A stretch of 64,000 nt of DNA from Parendozoicomonas callyspongiae (lineage in GTDB: Bacteria > Pseudomonadota > Gammaproteobacteria > Pseudomonadales > Endozoicomonadaceae), in contig NZ_JAMFLX010000024.1 of assembly GCF_023502345.1 (NCBI RefSeq), positions 1-64,000 on the forward strand, given 5' to 3'. Positions 17,591 through 26,531 of this stretch are shown here, piece after piece (within the stretch, counting starts at the first letter, position 1; each line of letters opens with the position of its first letter). A program made the position numbers and the translations under genes. The notes under the pieces were generated by a model, which did not search any database, was not told the origin of the DNA, and saw only the letters and a list, made by a program, of their open reading frames with translations.

Positions 17591-18826
17591 TCAGCTCAGT
17601 AACTTATCAAATGTAATGACCTGAACACTGTCTCCAACCGCTGCGCCAGTGGATGCTTCGGGCAGCACAATATAACAGTTGGCCATATTCATTGAGCGGA
17701 GAATGCCTGAACCCTGACTGCCGGTTGTGACAACAACCGGGGAACCATTCTCATCAGTTGACAGAATGCCCCGCTGAAACTCCCTGCGTCCTGCTGCTTT
17801 TTTCAAAGGTGTTTGAGTGCAGGCTTTCATCATGACCGATGGTGTATAGGTCTCACCCGTCATAACACGGATGGCAGCTGTAGCCAGAACATGGAGAGTG
17901 ACGGTAGCCGATACAGGGTTACCTGGCAGGCCAAAGAACACACTGTTCGGCAGTTGCCCAAAGGCAAATGGCTTTCCGGGTTTGATGGCCAGCTTCCAGA
18001 AGCCAATCTCACCCAGCTCTTCGAGAATTTCCTTAATATAATCCGCTTCACCAACAGACACGCCACCGGATGTAATAACAACATCGGCTTCCTGGTCTGC
18101 GCGGATCAGGGCATCACGGATGACTGAACGGTCATCGGGCAGTTTACCCAGATCAATCACTTCAACACCAAGGCGGTTGAGCAGACTGATAATGATGATT
18201 CGGTTGCTGTCATAGATATCTCCGTGTCCCAGAGGTTCTCCCGGCAGTTTCAGTTCATCACCGGTAGAGAACACAGCCACCTTAACCTTCTTGTAAACCT
18301 TGACGCTCGCAACACCTAAAGAAGCCAGCAGGCCAAGATCCTGTGGGCGCAGTTTGTGACCGGATTCGAGAACCTGCGAACCTGTGGAAATATCTTCACC
18401 GGCCCGGCGGACATTATTACCAACGGATGCTTTGCTGAGAAAACGGATACCGTTATCAGCCTTCTCTGTTTTCTCCTGCATGATCACCGTATCGGTACCA
18501 GTAGGAACAGAAGCTCCGGTCATAATCCGAATACAATGACCTTCCGGACAGGTTTCTTCAAAGGGATGCCCGGCAAAGGACTGTCCGGCCAGTGGCAGAA
18601 TATCACTGTTCTCAATGTCAGCTGCCCGCAGGGCGTAACCATCCATAGCCGAGTTATCATGGGAAGGTACATTGATCGGGGAGGTAATATTCTCCGCGAG
18701 AACCCTGCCGTCACAATCGGCCAGAGAAATGAGTTCTGTTTCAGAGATGGGAGAAACGCTGGATGTCAGGGAGGCGATAGCATCATCCAGGGACATCAGT
18801 CCTGGTGCAGAGCAGCAATCGGACAT
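17591..18826 (-). CDS. moeA: Molybdopterin molybdotransferase MoeA
   Basis: 411 residues, family-typical. MoeA inserts molybdate into adenylylated molybdopterin. Motifs: NVPSHDNSAMDGYALRAADI, IMTGASVPTGTDTVIMQE, VAVFSTGDEL, ITSGGVSVGEADYIKE, KPGKPFAFGQL, and FFGLPGNPVSATVT. The C-terminal domain IV is complete. It is first listed in coordinate order but last in transcription of the moaA-mobB-moeA unit: mobB ends 68 bp upstream. Confidence 0.95.
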   Translation of the reverse strand: MSDCCSAPGLMSLDDAIASLTSSVSPISETELISLADCDGRVLAENITSPINVPSHDNSAMDGYALRAADIENSDILPLAGQSFAGHPFEETCPEGHCIRIMTGASVPTGTDTVIMQEKTEKADNGIRFLSKASVGNNVRRAGEDISTGSQVLESGHKLRPQDLGLLASLGVASVKVYKKVKVAVFSTGDELKLPGEPLGHGDIYDSNRIIIISLLNRLGVEVIDLGKLPDDRSVIRDALIRADQEADVVITSGGVSVGEADYIKEILEELGEIGFWKLAIKPGKPFAFGQLPNSVFFGLPGNPVSATVTLHVLATAAIRVMTGETYTPSVMMKACTQTPLKKAAGRREFQRGILSTDENGSPVVVTTGSQGSGILRSMNMANCYIVLPEASTGAAVGDSVQVITFDKLLS

Positions 18827-18894
18827 GGAGAATGGTTCCTTGATATAGCTTGTCGGGTCAGTTTATCAAAAGAGAGTATTTGATTTTTATCGGC

Positions 18895-19422
18895 TTAGGC
18901 AGTCTGCTGAAGGCCTGTCGTCTGAACCACAAATTCTGCGACCTGTTCAGGGTTATTGATATCCAGCTGAGGTAATGGAATATTCTCGCCGCTATCACAG
19001 CAGTCCCAGCACAGGGCAATGATGTTTGTGTCATTTTTATAGAGAAATGGACGATCGAAATCCGAGCGGTGAAGCTCAATCTTGGGGATGGCAGAATCCC
19101 GGAAACCTTCCACAATAATCAGATCCAGGCGATCTTGGTCAAGCAGTGACAGCTGGTCTTCCAGAAGAGGATCGTCAATCTCCCGCTCGGTGATACAGAT
19201 AGCTCTTTCTGGAGTGCTGAGAACGAGTTGTGTTGCTCCCGCCTTACGCAGGCGATAGCTGTCCTTTCCGGGTTTATCCGGCTCTATGGAATGATGGGAC
19301 GCCTTGACCAGTCCAATTTTGATCCCCCGCCCAGTAATCAGCGGGAGAACTTTTTCAAGCAGAGTGGTTTTTCCGGTACCACTGAAAGCAGCAAAACCGA
19401 TAATGGGTATTTGTAAGTTCAA
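18895..19422 (-). CDS. mobB: Molybdopterin-guanine dinucleotide biosynthesis adaptor MobB
   Basis: 175 residues. The P-loop GFAAFSGTGKTTLLEKVLP lies at the N terminus, followed by GLVKASHHSIEPDKPGKDSY (the MobB K-x-x-H-H switch) and a LIIVEGFRDSAIPKIELHR Walker-B-like segment. It is a GTP-binding helper of MobA in bis-MGD formation. Only 3 bp separate it from moaA, so the two are surely co-transcribed. Its partner mobA is in the first Moco block. Confidence 0.93.
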   Translation of the reverse strand: MNLQIPIIGFAAFSGTGKTTLLEKVLPLITGRGIKIGLVKASHHSIEPDKPGKDSYRLRKAGATQLVLSTPERAICITEREIDDPLLEDQLSLLDQDRLDLIIVEGFRDSAIPKIELHRSDFDRPFLYKNDTNIIALCWDCCDSGENIPLPQLDINNPEQVAEFVVQTTGLQQTA

Positions 19423-19425
19423 GGT

Positions 19426-20406
19426 TCAGCCGCCGATCATCGCCAGGTTTCGGGTCGCACCAGTGATTCCCTGATCCAGGAAGTGCCGGTCATCTTTCAG
19501 TGTGAGCAGGTCCCTGATACGGGCAATCAGGAGTTCCTGCTGGCCATCATCCTGTAGCAGGTGTCGCAGGCTGTAGCCATTCTCTGAGAACAGACAGAGC
19601 TGGAAATCACCCTGGCTGGTTACACGCAGGCGGTTGCAACTAGCACAAAAATCCTTGGAGTAGGGCATGATCAGCCCGATCTTACCCTGGTAGTCAGGAT
19701 GACTGAACTCCTGGGCCGGACCAGCATCAGCCGCTCTGGCATCCAGCAGCCATCCACGTTCAATCAGCTTACTGCGAACAGTGGCTCCGGATACATGATA
19801 TTTCAGGAAGAAATCATTAGTATCGCCGGTTTCCATCAGTTCAATAAAACGAACGGTAATAGGCTGGGTTTTAATCCATGCCAGGAAGCGATCCAGTTCA
19901 TGATCATTCATGCCTTTCATCAGCACGGTGTTGACCTTGATGGAAGACAGACCGTTTTCAAAAGCGATATCGATGCCGCGCAGAATCTCATCCAGCCGAT
20001 CATGGCCGGTAATACGGTGAAACATGTCGGGCTGAAGGCTGTCTATGCTGACATTCAGGCGGTTCATGCCTGCATCCAGCCAGCTTTTGATCCGCTTATC
20101 CATCTTGTAACCATTGGTGGTCACGGCCAGGGTTTTGATCTCGGGAATATCGCTGATGGTGCGCAGAAGATCGTTGAAATCACTGCGCAGAGAAGGTTCC
20201 CCACCACTGATACGGATTTTTCGGGTACCAAGATGAGCAAACGCTGTCGCTAGACGACGGATTTCCGGTAACGTCAGGGCGCTTTTATGCTGTGATTCGA
20301 TACATCCGTCGGGGAGACAGTACTGGCATTTGAAATTGCAGAGATCTGTAACCGACAGACGCAGATAGGGGAATTCTCTCCCCTGTCGGTCTTGCAGTCT
20401 GTTCAT
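19426..20406 (-). CDS. moaA: GTP 3',8-cyclase MoaA (radical SAM)
   Basis: 326 residues from the ATG at 20406, selected because AAAGGTG lies just upstream and the family begins a few residues before LRLSVTDLCNFKCQYCLPDG, which carries the CxxxCxxC cluster. ISGGEPSLRSDF is the SAM-binding GGE strand. The second, C-terminal cluster ligands are in FCASCNRLRVTSQGDFQLC, and the substrate-binding RVTSQG is present. The C terminus has the required double glycine (MIGG). It starts the moaA-mobB-moeA operon and follows a structured leader that may be a Moco riboswitch. Confidence 0.96.
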   Translation of the reverse strand: MNRLQDRQGREFPYLRLSVTDLCNFKCQYCLPDGCIESQHKSALTLPEIRRLATAFAHLGTRKIRISGGEPSLRSDFNDLLRTISDIPEIKTLAVTTNGYKMDKRIKSWLDAGMNRLNVSIDSLQPDMFHRITGHDRLDEILRGIDIAFENGLSSIKVNTVLMKGMNDHELDRFLAWIKTQPITVRFIELMETGDTNDFFLKYHVSGATVRSKLIERGWLLDARAADAGPAQEFSHPDYQGKIGLIMPYSKDFCASCNRLRVTSQGDFQLCLFSENGYSLRHLLQDDGQQELLIARIRDLLTLKDDRHFLDQGITGATRNLAMIGG

Positions 20407-20520
20407 GGAACACCTTTCCAAAAGTCCGGGAGGCTGCAGGATTTCTCTCCACAACCCTTTGGTGATCTCTCACCACGGCCCGACAACCGTGACTGTAATA
20501 TTCAGTTTTAGATTGAAAGG
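20407..20520 (-). promoter_or_regulatory. Candidate molybdenum-cofactor (Moco) riboswitch leader
   Basis: In the RNA sense (minus strand) the moaA leader contains a hairpin CACGG...CCGTG (20491-20474), immediately followed by GGTGA-GAGA-TCACC (20474-20461), a stem capped by a GNRA tetraloop. Next come a purine-rich stretch, CTGCAGCCTCCCGG, and the ribosome-binding site. Moco RNAs typically precede moaA operons in gammaproteobacteria and contain a GNRA tetraloop and a conserved GCCUCCC-like segment. Position and elements fit; I could not check the full covariance model. An ordinary structured leader is the alternative. Confidence 0.5.
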
Positions 20521-20683
20521 CTCGGCGCTCATTTATCTTTTATGTGGAAGACACACTAATGCTTAACGTGTGCAATGTGGCTTGTCTTCTGGGTTAAGAG
20601 CATATCAGAGATAGTGCAATGTATATACAGGAAGTGTCGACAATATGAGGCACGTTTTGTACGTACAAACTCTCTACCTAGGG

Positions 20684-20960
20684 GGCGTTCTCAATTAAAC
20701 ATCGACTCAGTGACTCTAAAAGCGGTCAGATGTTAGAAGGGCTTGTGAAAATCGTAGTTATTCTACATTGAGCAAGCCCGACGCAGCAGACGTCTGTGCC
20801 CTTTGGGTATGGCCGCTTTTAGAGTCATCCGCAGGGCGCTTCCGAGAGTTCCTGTAAGCTTCGTTGTAGCGCCTTGAAAGGCAACAAGCATTCCTGCGGC
20901 ACTACGCCTCGTTACAGAAACTCTCGGAAGCGCTGAGTTCGATGTTTAATTGAGAACGCC
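20684..20960. mobile_element. 277-bp multi-branched inverted-repeat element (MITE-like)
   Basis: The ends are a perfect 22-bp inverted repeat (20684-20705 with 20939-20960), extended by CTCAG/CTGAG after a one-base bulge. Inside are two further independent stems: a 15-bp perfect one (20711-20725 with 20813-20827) enclosing a GGGCTTG/CAAGCCC stem (20739-20745, 20773-20779), and a 21-bp stem with a single mismatch (20836-20856 with 20913-20933). As single-stranded DNA or RNA this folds into a closed three-way junction. No coding frame and no obvious target-site duplication is seen. It sits in the intergenic gap between moaA and sufSE. Confidence 0.85.
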
Positions 20961-20993
20961 TTCAGTTGACTCAAGACTACCATAACTGGCAGG

Positions 20994-21029
20994 CGGCAAA
21001 ACTGAGGGCAATCATGGTTTGCCGTTTTT
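20994..21029 (+). terminator. Plus-strand terminator-like hairpin beside the inverted-repeat element
   Basis: CGGCAAAAC and GGTTTGCCG (one mismatch) form a stem followed by TTTTT on the plus strand. No plus-strand gene lies just upstream, only the 277-bp element, so it could end a transcript of that element. A second perfect 10-bp stem, TCTGCCCGAA/TTCGGGCAGA, lies at 21030-21056 and may serve the minus-strand sufSE gene. Confidence 0.5.
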
Positions 21030-21113
21030 CTGCCCGAAGGTGAAGTTTTCGGGCAGACTGTTGTCTACTTTATATGAATGGGCTTTTGATCAAACTGCTG
21101 AGTGTGAATATTT

Positions 21114-22826
21114 CTAAGTATGAATATAAAGGTGAGCAATATTCCTGATCTCCTGCACAATTGCACGCAGGCCATTGCCTCGGGATGGACTGAGGTGATT
21201 AGAGAGCTCAAGCTCTCCAAACAGTTGCTCAACATCGCAGTTAACCAGCTCAGCCGGTTTTCGACCATTAAGCATCGACATCACGATTACAATCAGGCCA
21301 CGAATAATGCGTGCGTCACTGTCGATGGCAAAGTGCAGAGTATCTTCCGATGCGTTGTAATGGTGGTACATCCAGACAGTACTCTCACAGCCGGACAGTC
21401 TCATATCATCAACACGCATCTCGTCTGGGAGTTTGGGCAGATCCCAGGCAAGCTGCATAATGCTGCGATAGCGGTCCTGCCAGTTTTTGTGAGTGAGCAA
21501 TGTGTCTCTCAGGCTTGAGAGGTACTGTGGATTATAAAGTGGTGCTGTTGCATAGAGATCAGGTAGTTCGGTTTCCCAGCCTTCCGTGTAAATCTCTTTA
21601 CCGTAGTCTCGCTCCCGACCCAGTTCTTCAACGATTTCCTTAAGAGCAGAAACTATCTGGTCAACATCATCAATGGAGTTATAACAGCCAAGGGACGCCC
21701 GTACTGTGCCGGAAAGCCCGAGTGCTTCCATCAAAGGCATGGCGCAATGATGGCCGGTGCGCACGGCAATCCCTCTTTTATCGAGCATTGTGCCGATATC
21801 CTGGCCATGAATACCATCGACAACAAAAGAGACAACAGCCGTCTTTTTCGATGATGTTCCTATACGGTGCAGGCCGGGAATTCTATCCAGCCCATTTTCA
21901 AGACGTACTCTCAGCAGTTGCTCATGTTGCATAAGAGAACTGCGGTTCTGTTCCATAAGGAAATCAATAGCAGCAGCCATACCGATAACCCCGGCAATAT
22001 TTGGAGTACCTGCCTCAAAGCGGAAGGGTGGGCGATTGAATGTGGTGCCGGAGAAGCTCACACGTTCAATCATTTCTCCTCCCGTCTGCCATGGTGGCAT
22101 CTCTGCCAGAAGCTCATGGCGGCCATACAAAACACCAATACCGGTTGGCCCATAGACTTTATGACCGGAAAAAACATAGAAATCACAGTTGATATCACGT
22201 ACATCGACAGGAAAGTGAGCAACTGCCTGTGAGCCATCAATAATGGTTTTTGCGCCCATTTTCCTGGCATGGGCGACCATATCCTTGACTGGATTTATGG
22301 TGCCAAGAGCATTGGAGACATGAGTGACAGATAGAATCTTTGTCTGCCGGGAAAGCAGATTTTTGAACTCCCCGAGGTCTAACTCGCCTTTGTCATTGAG
22401 GGGAATAACTTTGATAACCGCTCCGGTTTGCTGCGCTACCTGCTGCCAGGGAACAATATTGGCATGGTGTTCCATGGTTGAAAGCAGAATCTCGTCGCCT
22501 TCCTGCAGGTGGGTTGTGCCCCAGCTCATGGCCAGCAGATTGAGTGCTTCAGTTGCTCCACGGGTCCAGATGATTTCACTGGCAGATTCGGCATTTATAA
22601 ACTGACGAACCTTTTCCCTGGCTTCTTCAAACTGGTGAGTGGCTTTTGCACTTAGTGCGTGGGTTGCACGGTGAACGTTGGCATTGGCATTTTCATAGTA
22701 GCTGCTGACAGCGTTTATGACGGCGCGCGGTTTTTGCGTTGTGGCAGCATTATCCAGCCAAACCAGTGGGTGACCGTTGGCTGATTCCTGAAGAATTGGA
22801 AACTGGTAGCGTAGCGGTGAGCTCAT
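21114..22826 (-). CDS. Fused cysteine desulfurase (SufS/CsdA) - SufE/CsdE protein
   Basis: 570 residues, about the sum of the two families. Residues 1-405 are a class-II cysteine desulfurase: LDNAATTQKP start, the PLP lysine in FYVFSGHKVYGPTGIGVLYG, and the catalytic cysteine in RTGHHCAMPLME. After a short linker, residues about 430-570 are SufE-like, with the acceptor cysteine in MRLSGCESTVWMYH. It mobilises sulfur from cysteine as an enzyme-bound persulfide and hands it internally to the SufE part. No suf or isc genes are adjacent. Moco genes flank it, so it may supply sulfur for MoaD thiocarboxylation; that is inference. Confidence 0.92.
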   Translation of the reverse strand: MSSPLRYQFPILQESANGHPLVWLDNAATTQKPRAVINAVSSYYENANANVHRATHALSAKATHQFEEAREKVRQFINAESASEIIWTRGATEALNLLAMSWGTTHLQEGDEILLSTMEHHANIVPWQQVAQQTGAVIKVIPLNDKGELDLGEFKNLLSRQTKILSVTHVSNALGTINPVKDMVAHARKMGAKTIIDGSQAVAHFPVDVRDINCDFYVFSGHKVYGPTGIGVLYGRHELLAEMPPWQTGGEMIERVSFSGTTFNRPPFRFEAGTPNIAGVIGMAAAIDFLMEQNRSSLMQHEQLLRVRLENGLDRIPGLHRIGTSSKKTAVVSFVVDGIHGQDIGTMLDKRGIAVRTGHHCAMPLMEALGLSGTVRASLGCYNSIDDVDQIVSALKEIVEELGRERDYGKEIYTEGWETELPDLYATAPLYNPQYLSSLRDTLLTHKNWQDRYRSIMQLAWDLPKLPDEMRVDDMRLSGCESTVWMYHHYNASEDTLHFAIDSDARIIRGLIVIVMSMLNGRKPAELVNCDVEQLFGELELSNHLSPSRGNGLRAIVQEIRNIAHLYIHT

Positions 22827-22936
22827 GTCTGCTCTATGGTCTTACATTGAGTGAAATCTTGGCGCCTAGTATGACGGCAGAGTGCTCTGGCGAAAAGCCT
22901 GATCACTCTGCCGTTTGTGTAACATCAAATTATTAT

Positions 22937-24382
22937 TTAATAACCAAAGAGCGACCAGAATTTCTTTTGAAATCTAACCCCGTATGGCGCAAGCCATGAG
23001 TGATGTTTTTGGGCATATTCATCAGCAATTTTTTCGCCTTCTGCAATATATTCTGACTGAGCAGCTCTTTTGGCAATAAGAACCAGAGCTTCATACTCAT
23101 AATATTCTTTGTCGGGCAGTGTGTCTGGATTTCTGCCCCGATACTTTACGACATCTATGTTCTCGAAGCTGTCAATAAATGGCACAGGGTTGTCTTCAGC
23201 ACGGGCTATATACTCACGCCAGTAACTGTTGAGATCTATTCCGCTTGGAGAACCTGACAGATAGTAATTCAAATCACTGGTGTTAAACTCCTTCTTCTGT
23301 ATTTTTTTTGTATCGATCAGGGTGTGAAGTTCAGTGATAAAGAGATCTGCGGGAATATCCGGGTAATAGTTAGAACCATTTTTGTCTATACCATCAAGCT
23401 CCTTTTGAACTCTTTCGTATGTTGTTTCCACTTTAAAAGTGACTTTACTTGCTGGATTGGGGGCAGTATCAATCACAAAGACATCATTGCCATTTCCGTC
23501 AACAATTTTGCTGACATAAAGAATCTTGCTTGCCAGCTCTTCAACACGAACTTCAACCTTAAGCGCGAAACGCGGCTCCCCATGATCACCAGTGTCTTCC
23601 CCAATGATTACGGACTTATAGTTTCGATCTCCGTAGTTGATACCTTTTTGAGCTTGATCATAACTATCAATCAGAGCCAGTAAGCCTGCTGAGTGAACTG
23701 GTACTCTGGGGTTGTCCCGGTATCCAATTCTTTTAAAGTCATCGAGTTCTTTTCTGGCACGCTCCAGCTTTCTGTAAGAATCTGGTTTTCCATTATTGAC
23801 TGCAGCCTCCTGTTTCTTGATTTCGCTCTTCATCTCATCCAGTTTTTCCCTGGTTGTTGCCAGGTACCAGTAAATATTCTGTTCTTCCTGGTATGTGTAT
23901 CTGAAATAATCAGAAATAGCTTCCATCATCCAGTGAGGGGCATAGTCACGATAAGGTGCCTGCAGCAAATGGGCGATTTCATGAACAAGGAGTCCCAGGC
24001 TTCTTTCCTCTTGGGGAAGATCCATATAAAGGTCATAAATTCGCACTTCGTTACCATAAACATCTGCGAAAGTGCCTTTAGTACTTTTGCTGTTTCCTTT
24101 AAAAACGATTTTGAATGCATCATCGGAGCTGCGCATTTTACTAACAGGGAGAAATCTGGATAGCTCTGCGTATTTACGCTCTGCCATACTGGTAACCCGT
24201 TCCATAAACCATGCATTATCTTCATCCTTAAATGAGGTTTTGGATGATTTGTGTACTATGGCTGTAACCTTGGGCCGTATAGCCTGAACGGTAGAGACTT
24301 CCGCTGCCCAGATTGGATTACTGAAAAAGGCCAAGGCCATTAGCGCAAGTGTGAAAGAACGCTGGGCAAGCTTCCTGATCAT
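22937..24382 (-). CDS. Secreted zinc metallopeptidase-like protein (basic secretory protein type)
   Basis: 481 residues from the ATG at 24382; a frame begins 7 codons earlier but without signal-peptide logic. A signal peptide is clear (hydrophobic LALMALAFFSNPIWAAE). The centre has the zinc motif LLVHEIAHLLQAPYRDYAPH, followed by WMMEAISDYFRY, matching the HExxHxxQ...W(L)xEGxADY layout of plant and bacterial basic secretory proteins. A charged coiled-coil-like insert (REKLDEMKSEIKKQEAAVNN) follows. The C-terminal 200 residues are unrecognised. It is preceded divergently by moaE and has no operon partner. Extracellular or periplasmic proteolysis is inferred. Confidence 0.65.
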   Translation of the reverse strand: MIRKLAQRSFTLALMALAFFSNPIWAAEVSTVQAIRPKVTAIVHKSSKTSFKDEDNAWFMERVTSMAERKYAELSRFLPVSKMRSSDDAFKIVFKGNSKSTKGTFADVYGNEVRIYDLYMDLPQEERSLGLLVHEIAHLLQAPYRDYAPHWMMEAISDYFRYTYQEEQNIYWYLATTREKLDEMKSEIKKQEAAVNNGKPDSYRKLERARKELDDFKRIGYRDNPRVPVHSAGLLALIDSYDQAQKGINYGDRNYKSVIIGEDTGDHGEPRFALKVEVRVEELASKILYVSKIVDGNGNDVFVIDTAPNPASKVTFKVETTYERVQKELDGIDKNGSNYYPDIPADLFITELHTLIDTKKIQKKEFNTSDLNYYLSGSPSGIDLNSYWREYIARAEDNPVPFIDSFENIDVVKYRGRNPDTLPDKEYYEYEALVLIAKRAAQSEYIAEGEKIADEYAQKHHSWLAPYGVRFQKKFWSLFGY

Positions 24383-24590
24383 GATATGTACACTCCCTGT
24401 CATTTGTACCTTGTCAGCACTTCAGACAACTCCCCCCAGTAAGGGTTGTCAGATGGTCAGTGATACTGACGAGGTTGCTAACCACTCCTGACGAGGCCGC
24501 CGCTCAGGGATTTTTTTTTCCGTTGATATTGAGGTCACCGGATAAGAGCGTATCCTGTGCCGGTCAAAGTATTTATATAAGGGTTTCCGT

Positions 24591-25055
24591 GTGATTAGTG
24601 TGCAACCCGGAGATTTTGATGTGTCCGCAGAATATGAGGCTTTGCGGCAGTCAACGGGCGTTGGGGCTGTGGTTATGTTCAGTGGCCTGGTCAGGGATAT
24701 GAACCTGGGTGATTCCGTGGGTGGGCTCTATCTGGAACACTATCCCGGCATGACGGAGAAGTCGCTGGAGGCGATTGCCGATGAGGCCCGGGAGCGCTGG
24801 CCCCTGGATAAGATCAGGATTATTCACCGGGTTGGTAAGCTGGAGCCGGGAGATCAGATCGTCTTCGTTGGCACAACCAGTGCCCACCGTAAGGCGGCCT
24901 TTGAGGCCTGTGAATTTCTGATGGATTTCCTGAAAACCAGGGCACCGTTCTGGAAGCGTGAGCAAACCGATGAGGGTGACCGCTGGATAGAAGCGAAAGA
25001 CTCCGATTCTGATGCTGCGGATCGTTGGGTCCAACCGGAAGATCAAAACGTTTAG
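24591..25055 (+). CDS. moaE: Molybdopterin synthase catalytic subunit MoaE
   Basis: 154 residues with a GTG start. Features: GAVVMFSGLVRDMN, LEHYPGMTEKSLEAIADEA, IIHRVGKLEPGDQIVFVGTT, and AHRKAAFEACEFLMDFLKTR with the C-terminal KTRAPFWKRE lysine motif that binds precursor Z. It works with MoaD to make molybdopterin, but moaD lies 18 kb away. It heads a unit with modABC: modA begins 13 bp after its stop. Confidence 0.95.
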   Translation: MISVQPGDFDVSAEYEALRQSTGVGAVVMFSGLVRDMNLGDSVGGLYLEHYPGMTEKSLEAIADEARERWPLDKIRIIHRVGKLEPGDQIVFVGTTSAHRKAAFEACEFLMDFLKTRAPFWKREQTDEGDRWIEAKDSDSDAADRWVQPEDQNV

Positions 25056-25068
25056 AAGGACTTGCAGG

Positions 25069-25857
25069 ATGAGAAGGGGTATTCGGGCTCTGTTGTTGTC
25101 CCTGGCTGGTACTTTTCTGTTGAGTGGGCCGCTTTACGCCAAAACCCTCCGGGTGGCCGTTGCCGCCAATTTCAAGCCTGTTATGGGGGAGATCGTTTCA
25201 CGATTTGAAAGTGCCACCGGGAACAGGGTTGTTCTCTCATATGCCTCAACAGGAACCCTCTATAATCAGCTGGTGCACGGTGCTCCCTTTGATGTATTTC
25301 TATCTGCAGACCAGAAGCGCCCCGGCCTTCTGGTGAAGAAAGGGCTGGTGGATGGCAAGGCAGAAACCTATGCCTATGGTCGTTTGGTTCTCTGGCGCCG
25401 TGGTGGCCCCGCACCGACCCTGGATGATCTCAGAAAACCCGGACTCAAGCTGGCAATAGCTAATCCGGCAACGGCACCCTATGGCACTGCCGCCAAAGAG
25501 AGCCTTGAGGTGCTGGGGTTATGGAAAACGGTCTCAAAGAATGTCGTGAAAGGTGCAAGTATCCAGCAGGCCTGGCAGTTTGTAGCGACCGGTAATGTTC
25601 CCATGGGTTTTGTCGCTCTCTCCCAGTTGCGTAAAGACAAGGTCAAGGATGAGTTCTGTGTTGTACGTGAAGACATGTACTCACCTTTGCGACAGGATGC
25701 CGTTGTGCTCGCCAAAAGCAGGCAGCTGAAGCTGGCGCACAGGTTTGTGGAGTTTCTTCGAATGCCGGAACAACAGGCCTGCATACAGGATGCTGGATAT
25801 TATCCGGTGATTGATCCGGCTATCGGTGGCAGGAAAGAGGAAGGAAAAGAAGGATAA
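25069..25857 (+). CDS. modA: Molybdate-binding periplasmic protein ModA
   Basis: 262 residues from the ATG at 25069, which has AAGGA upstream and opens a signal peptide (RALLLSLAGTFLLSGPLYAK). The mature part starts LRVAVAANFKPVMGEIVSRF, with VLSYASTGTLYNQLVHGAPFDVFLSAD, the usual oxyanion-binding S/T segments. It delivers molybdate (or tungstate) to ModBC. The spacing to moaE (13 bp) and modB (5 bp) indicates one transcript. Confidence 0.94.
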   Translation: MRRGIRALLLSLAGTFLLSGPLYAKTLRVAVAANFKPVMGEIVSRFESATGNRVVLSYASTGTLYNQLVHGAPFDVFLSADQKRPGLLVKKGLVDGKAETYAYGRLVLWRRGGPAPTLDDLRKPGLKLAIANPATAPYGTAAKESLEVLGLWKTVSKNVVKGASIQQAWQFVATGNVPMGFVALSQLRKDKVKDEFCVVREDMYSPLRQDAVVLAKSRQLKLAHRFVEFLRMPEQQACIQDAGYYPVIDPAIGGRKEEGKEG

Positions 25858-25862
25858 CTGGC

Positions 25863-26531
25863 ATGCAGGGAAGTATCTGGCAGCCCTTTATTGTGACTCT
25901 CCAGCTGGCAGGGGTGACAACCCTTGTGCTGATGTTGATAGGCATTCCTCTGGCATGGTGGCTTTCGGGTATGAAAAGCCGCTTGCGGCCATTGCTGGAA
26001 ACTCTGGTCGGATTGCCTATGGTTCTTCCCCCCACTGTGCTGGGTTTTTATCTGCTGGTGGCATTTTCCCCTGATTTCTGGCCAGGGCAGGTATGGATGA
26101 AGTTGACCGGATCGACTCTGGCTTTCAGTTTCTCCGGTCTGGTTATGGCCTCGGTCCTTTACTCCATGCCCTTCGTGGTTCAACCGCTGCAACGGGCTTT
26201 TGAACAGCTGGACAGGGGACTTCTGGAATCGGCCGCCATGCTTGGGGCCAGCCCTCTGGATCGGTTCTTCTCTATCGTTCTGCCCCAGTCTGTCAGGCCA
26301 TTGTTGCTGGCAGCCTGTTTGGGATTTGCCCATACCGTCGGGGAGTTCGGTGTTGTCCTGATGATCGGGGGTAATATCCCTGGAGAAACCCAGGTTCTCT
26401 CGATTGCCCTCTACGATGCGGTTGAGACTCAGGACTTTGCCACAGCCCATACCATGGCTGGCGGACTGCTGGTCTTTGCCATGACACTGCTGGTTATTCT
26501 GTACAGCCTTGACCGGAAAGGACGCCACTGA
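25863..26531 (+). CDS. modB: Molybdate ABC transporter permease ModB
   Basis: 222 residues with about five hydrophobic helices, the usual ModB size. The EAA-type cytoplasmic loop is present (LLESAAMLGASPLDRFFSIV). PMVLPPTVLGFYLL and GEFGVVLMIGGNIPGETQV are characteristic of molybdate permeases. The last base of its stop codon overlaps the first base of the modC start. Confidence 0.95.
   Translation: MQGSIWQPFIVTLQLAGVTTLVLMLIGIPLAWWLSGMKSRLRPLLETLVGLPMVLPPTVLGFYLLVAFSPDFWPGQVWMKLTGSTLAFSFSGLVMASVLYSMPFVVQPLQRAFEQLDRGLLESAAMLGASPLDRFFSIVLPQSVRPLLLAACLGFAHTVGEFGVVLMIGGNIPGETQVLSIALYDAVETQDFATAHTMAGGLLVFAMTLLVILYSLDRKGRH

Noticed and set aside
25800-26528. 242-codon minus-strand frame over modB
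   Set aside because: Very Gln/His-rich nonsense composition, antisense to a certain gene.
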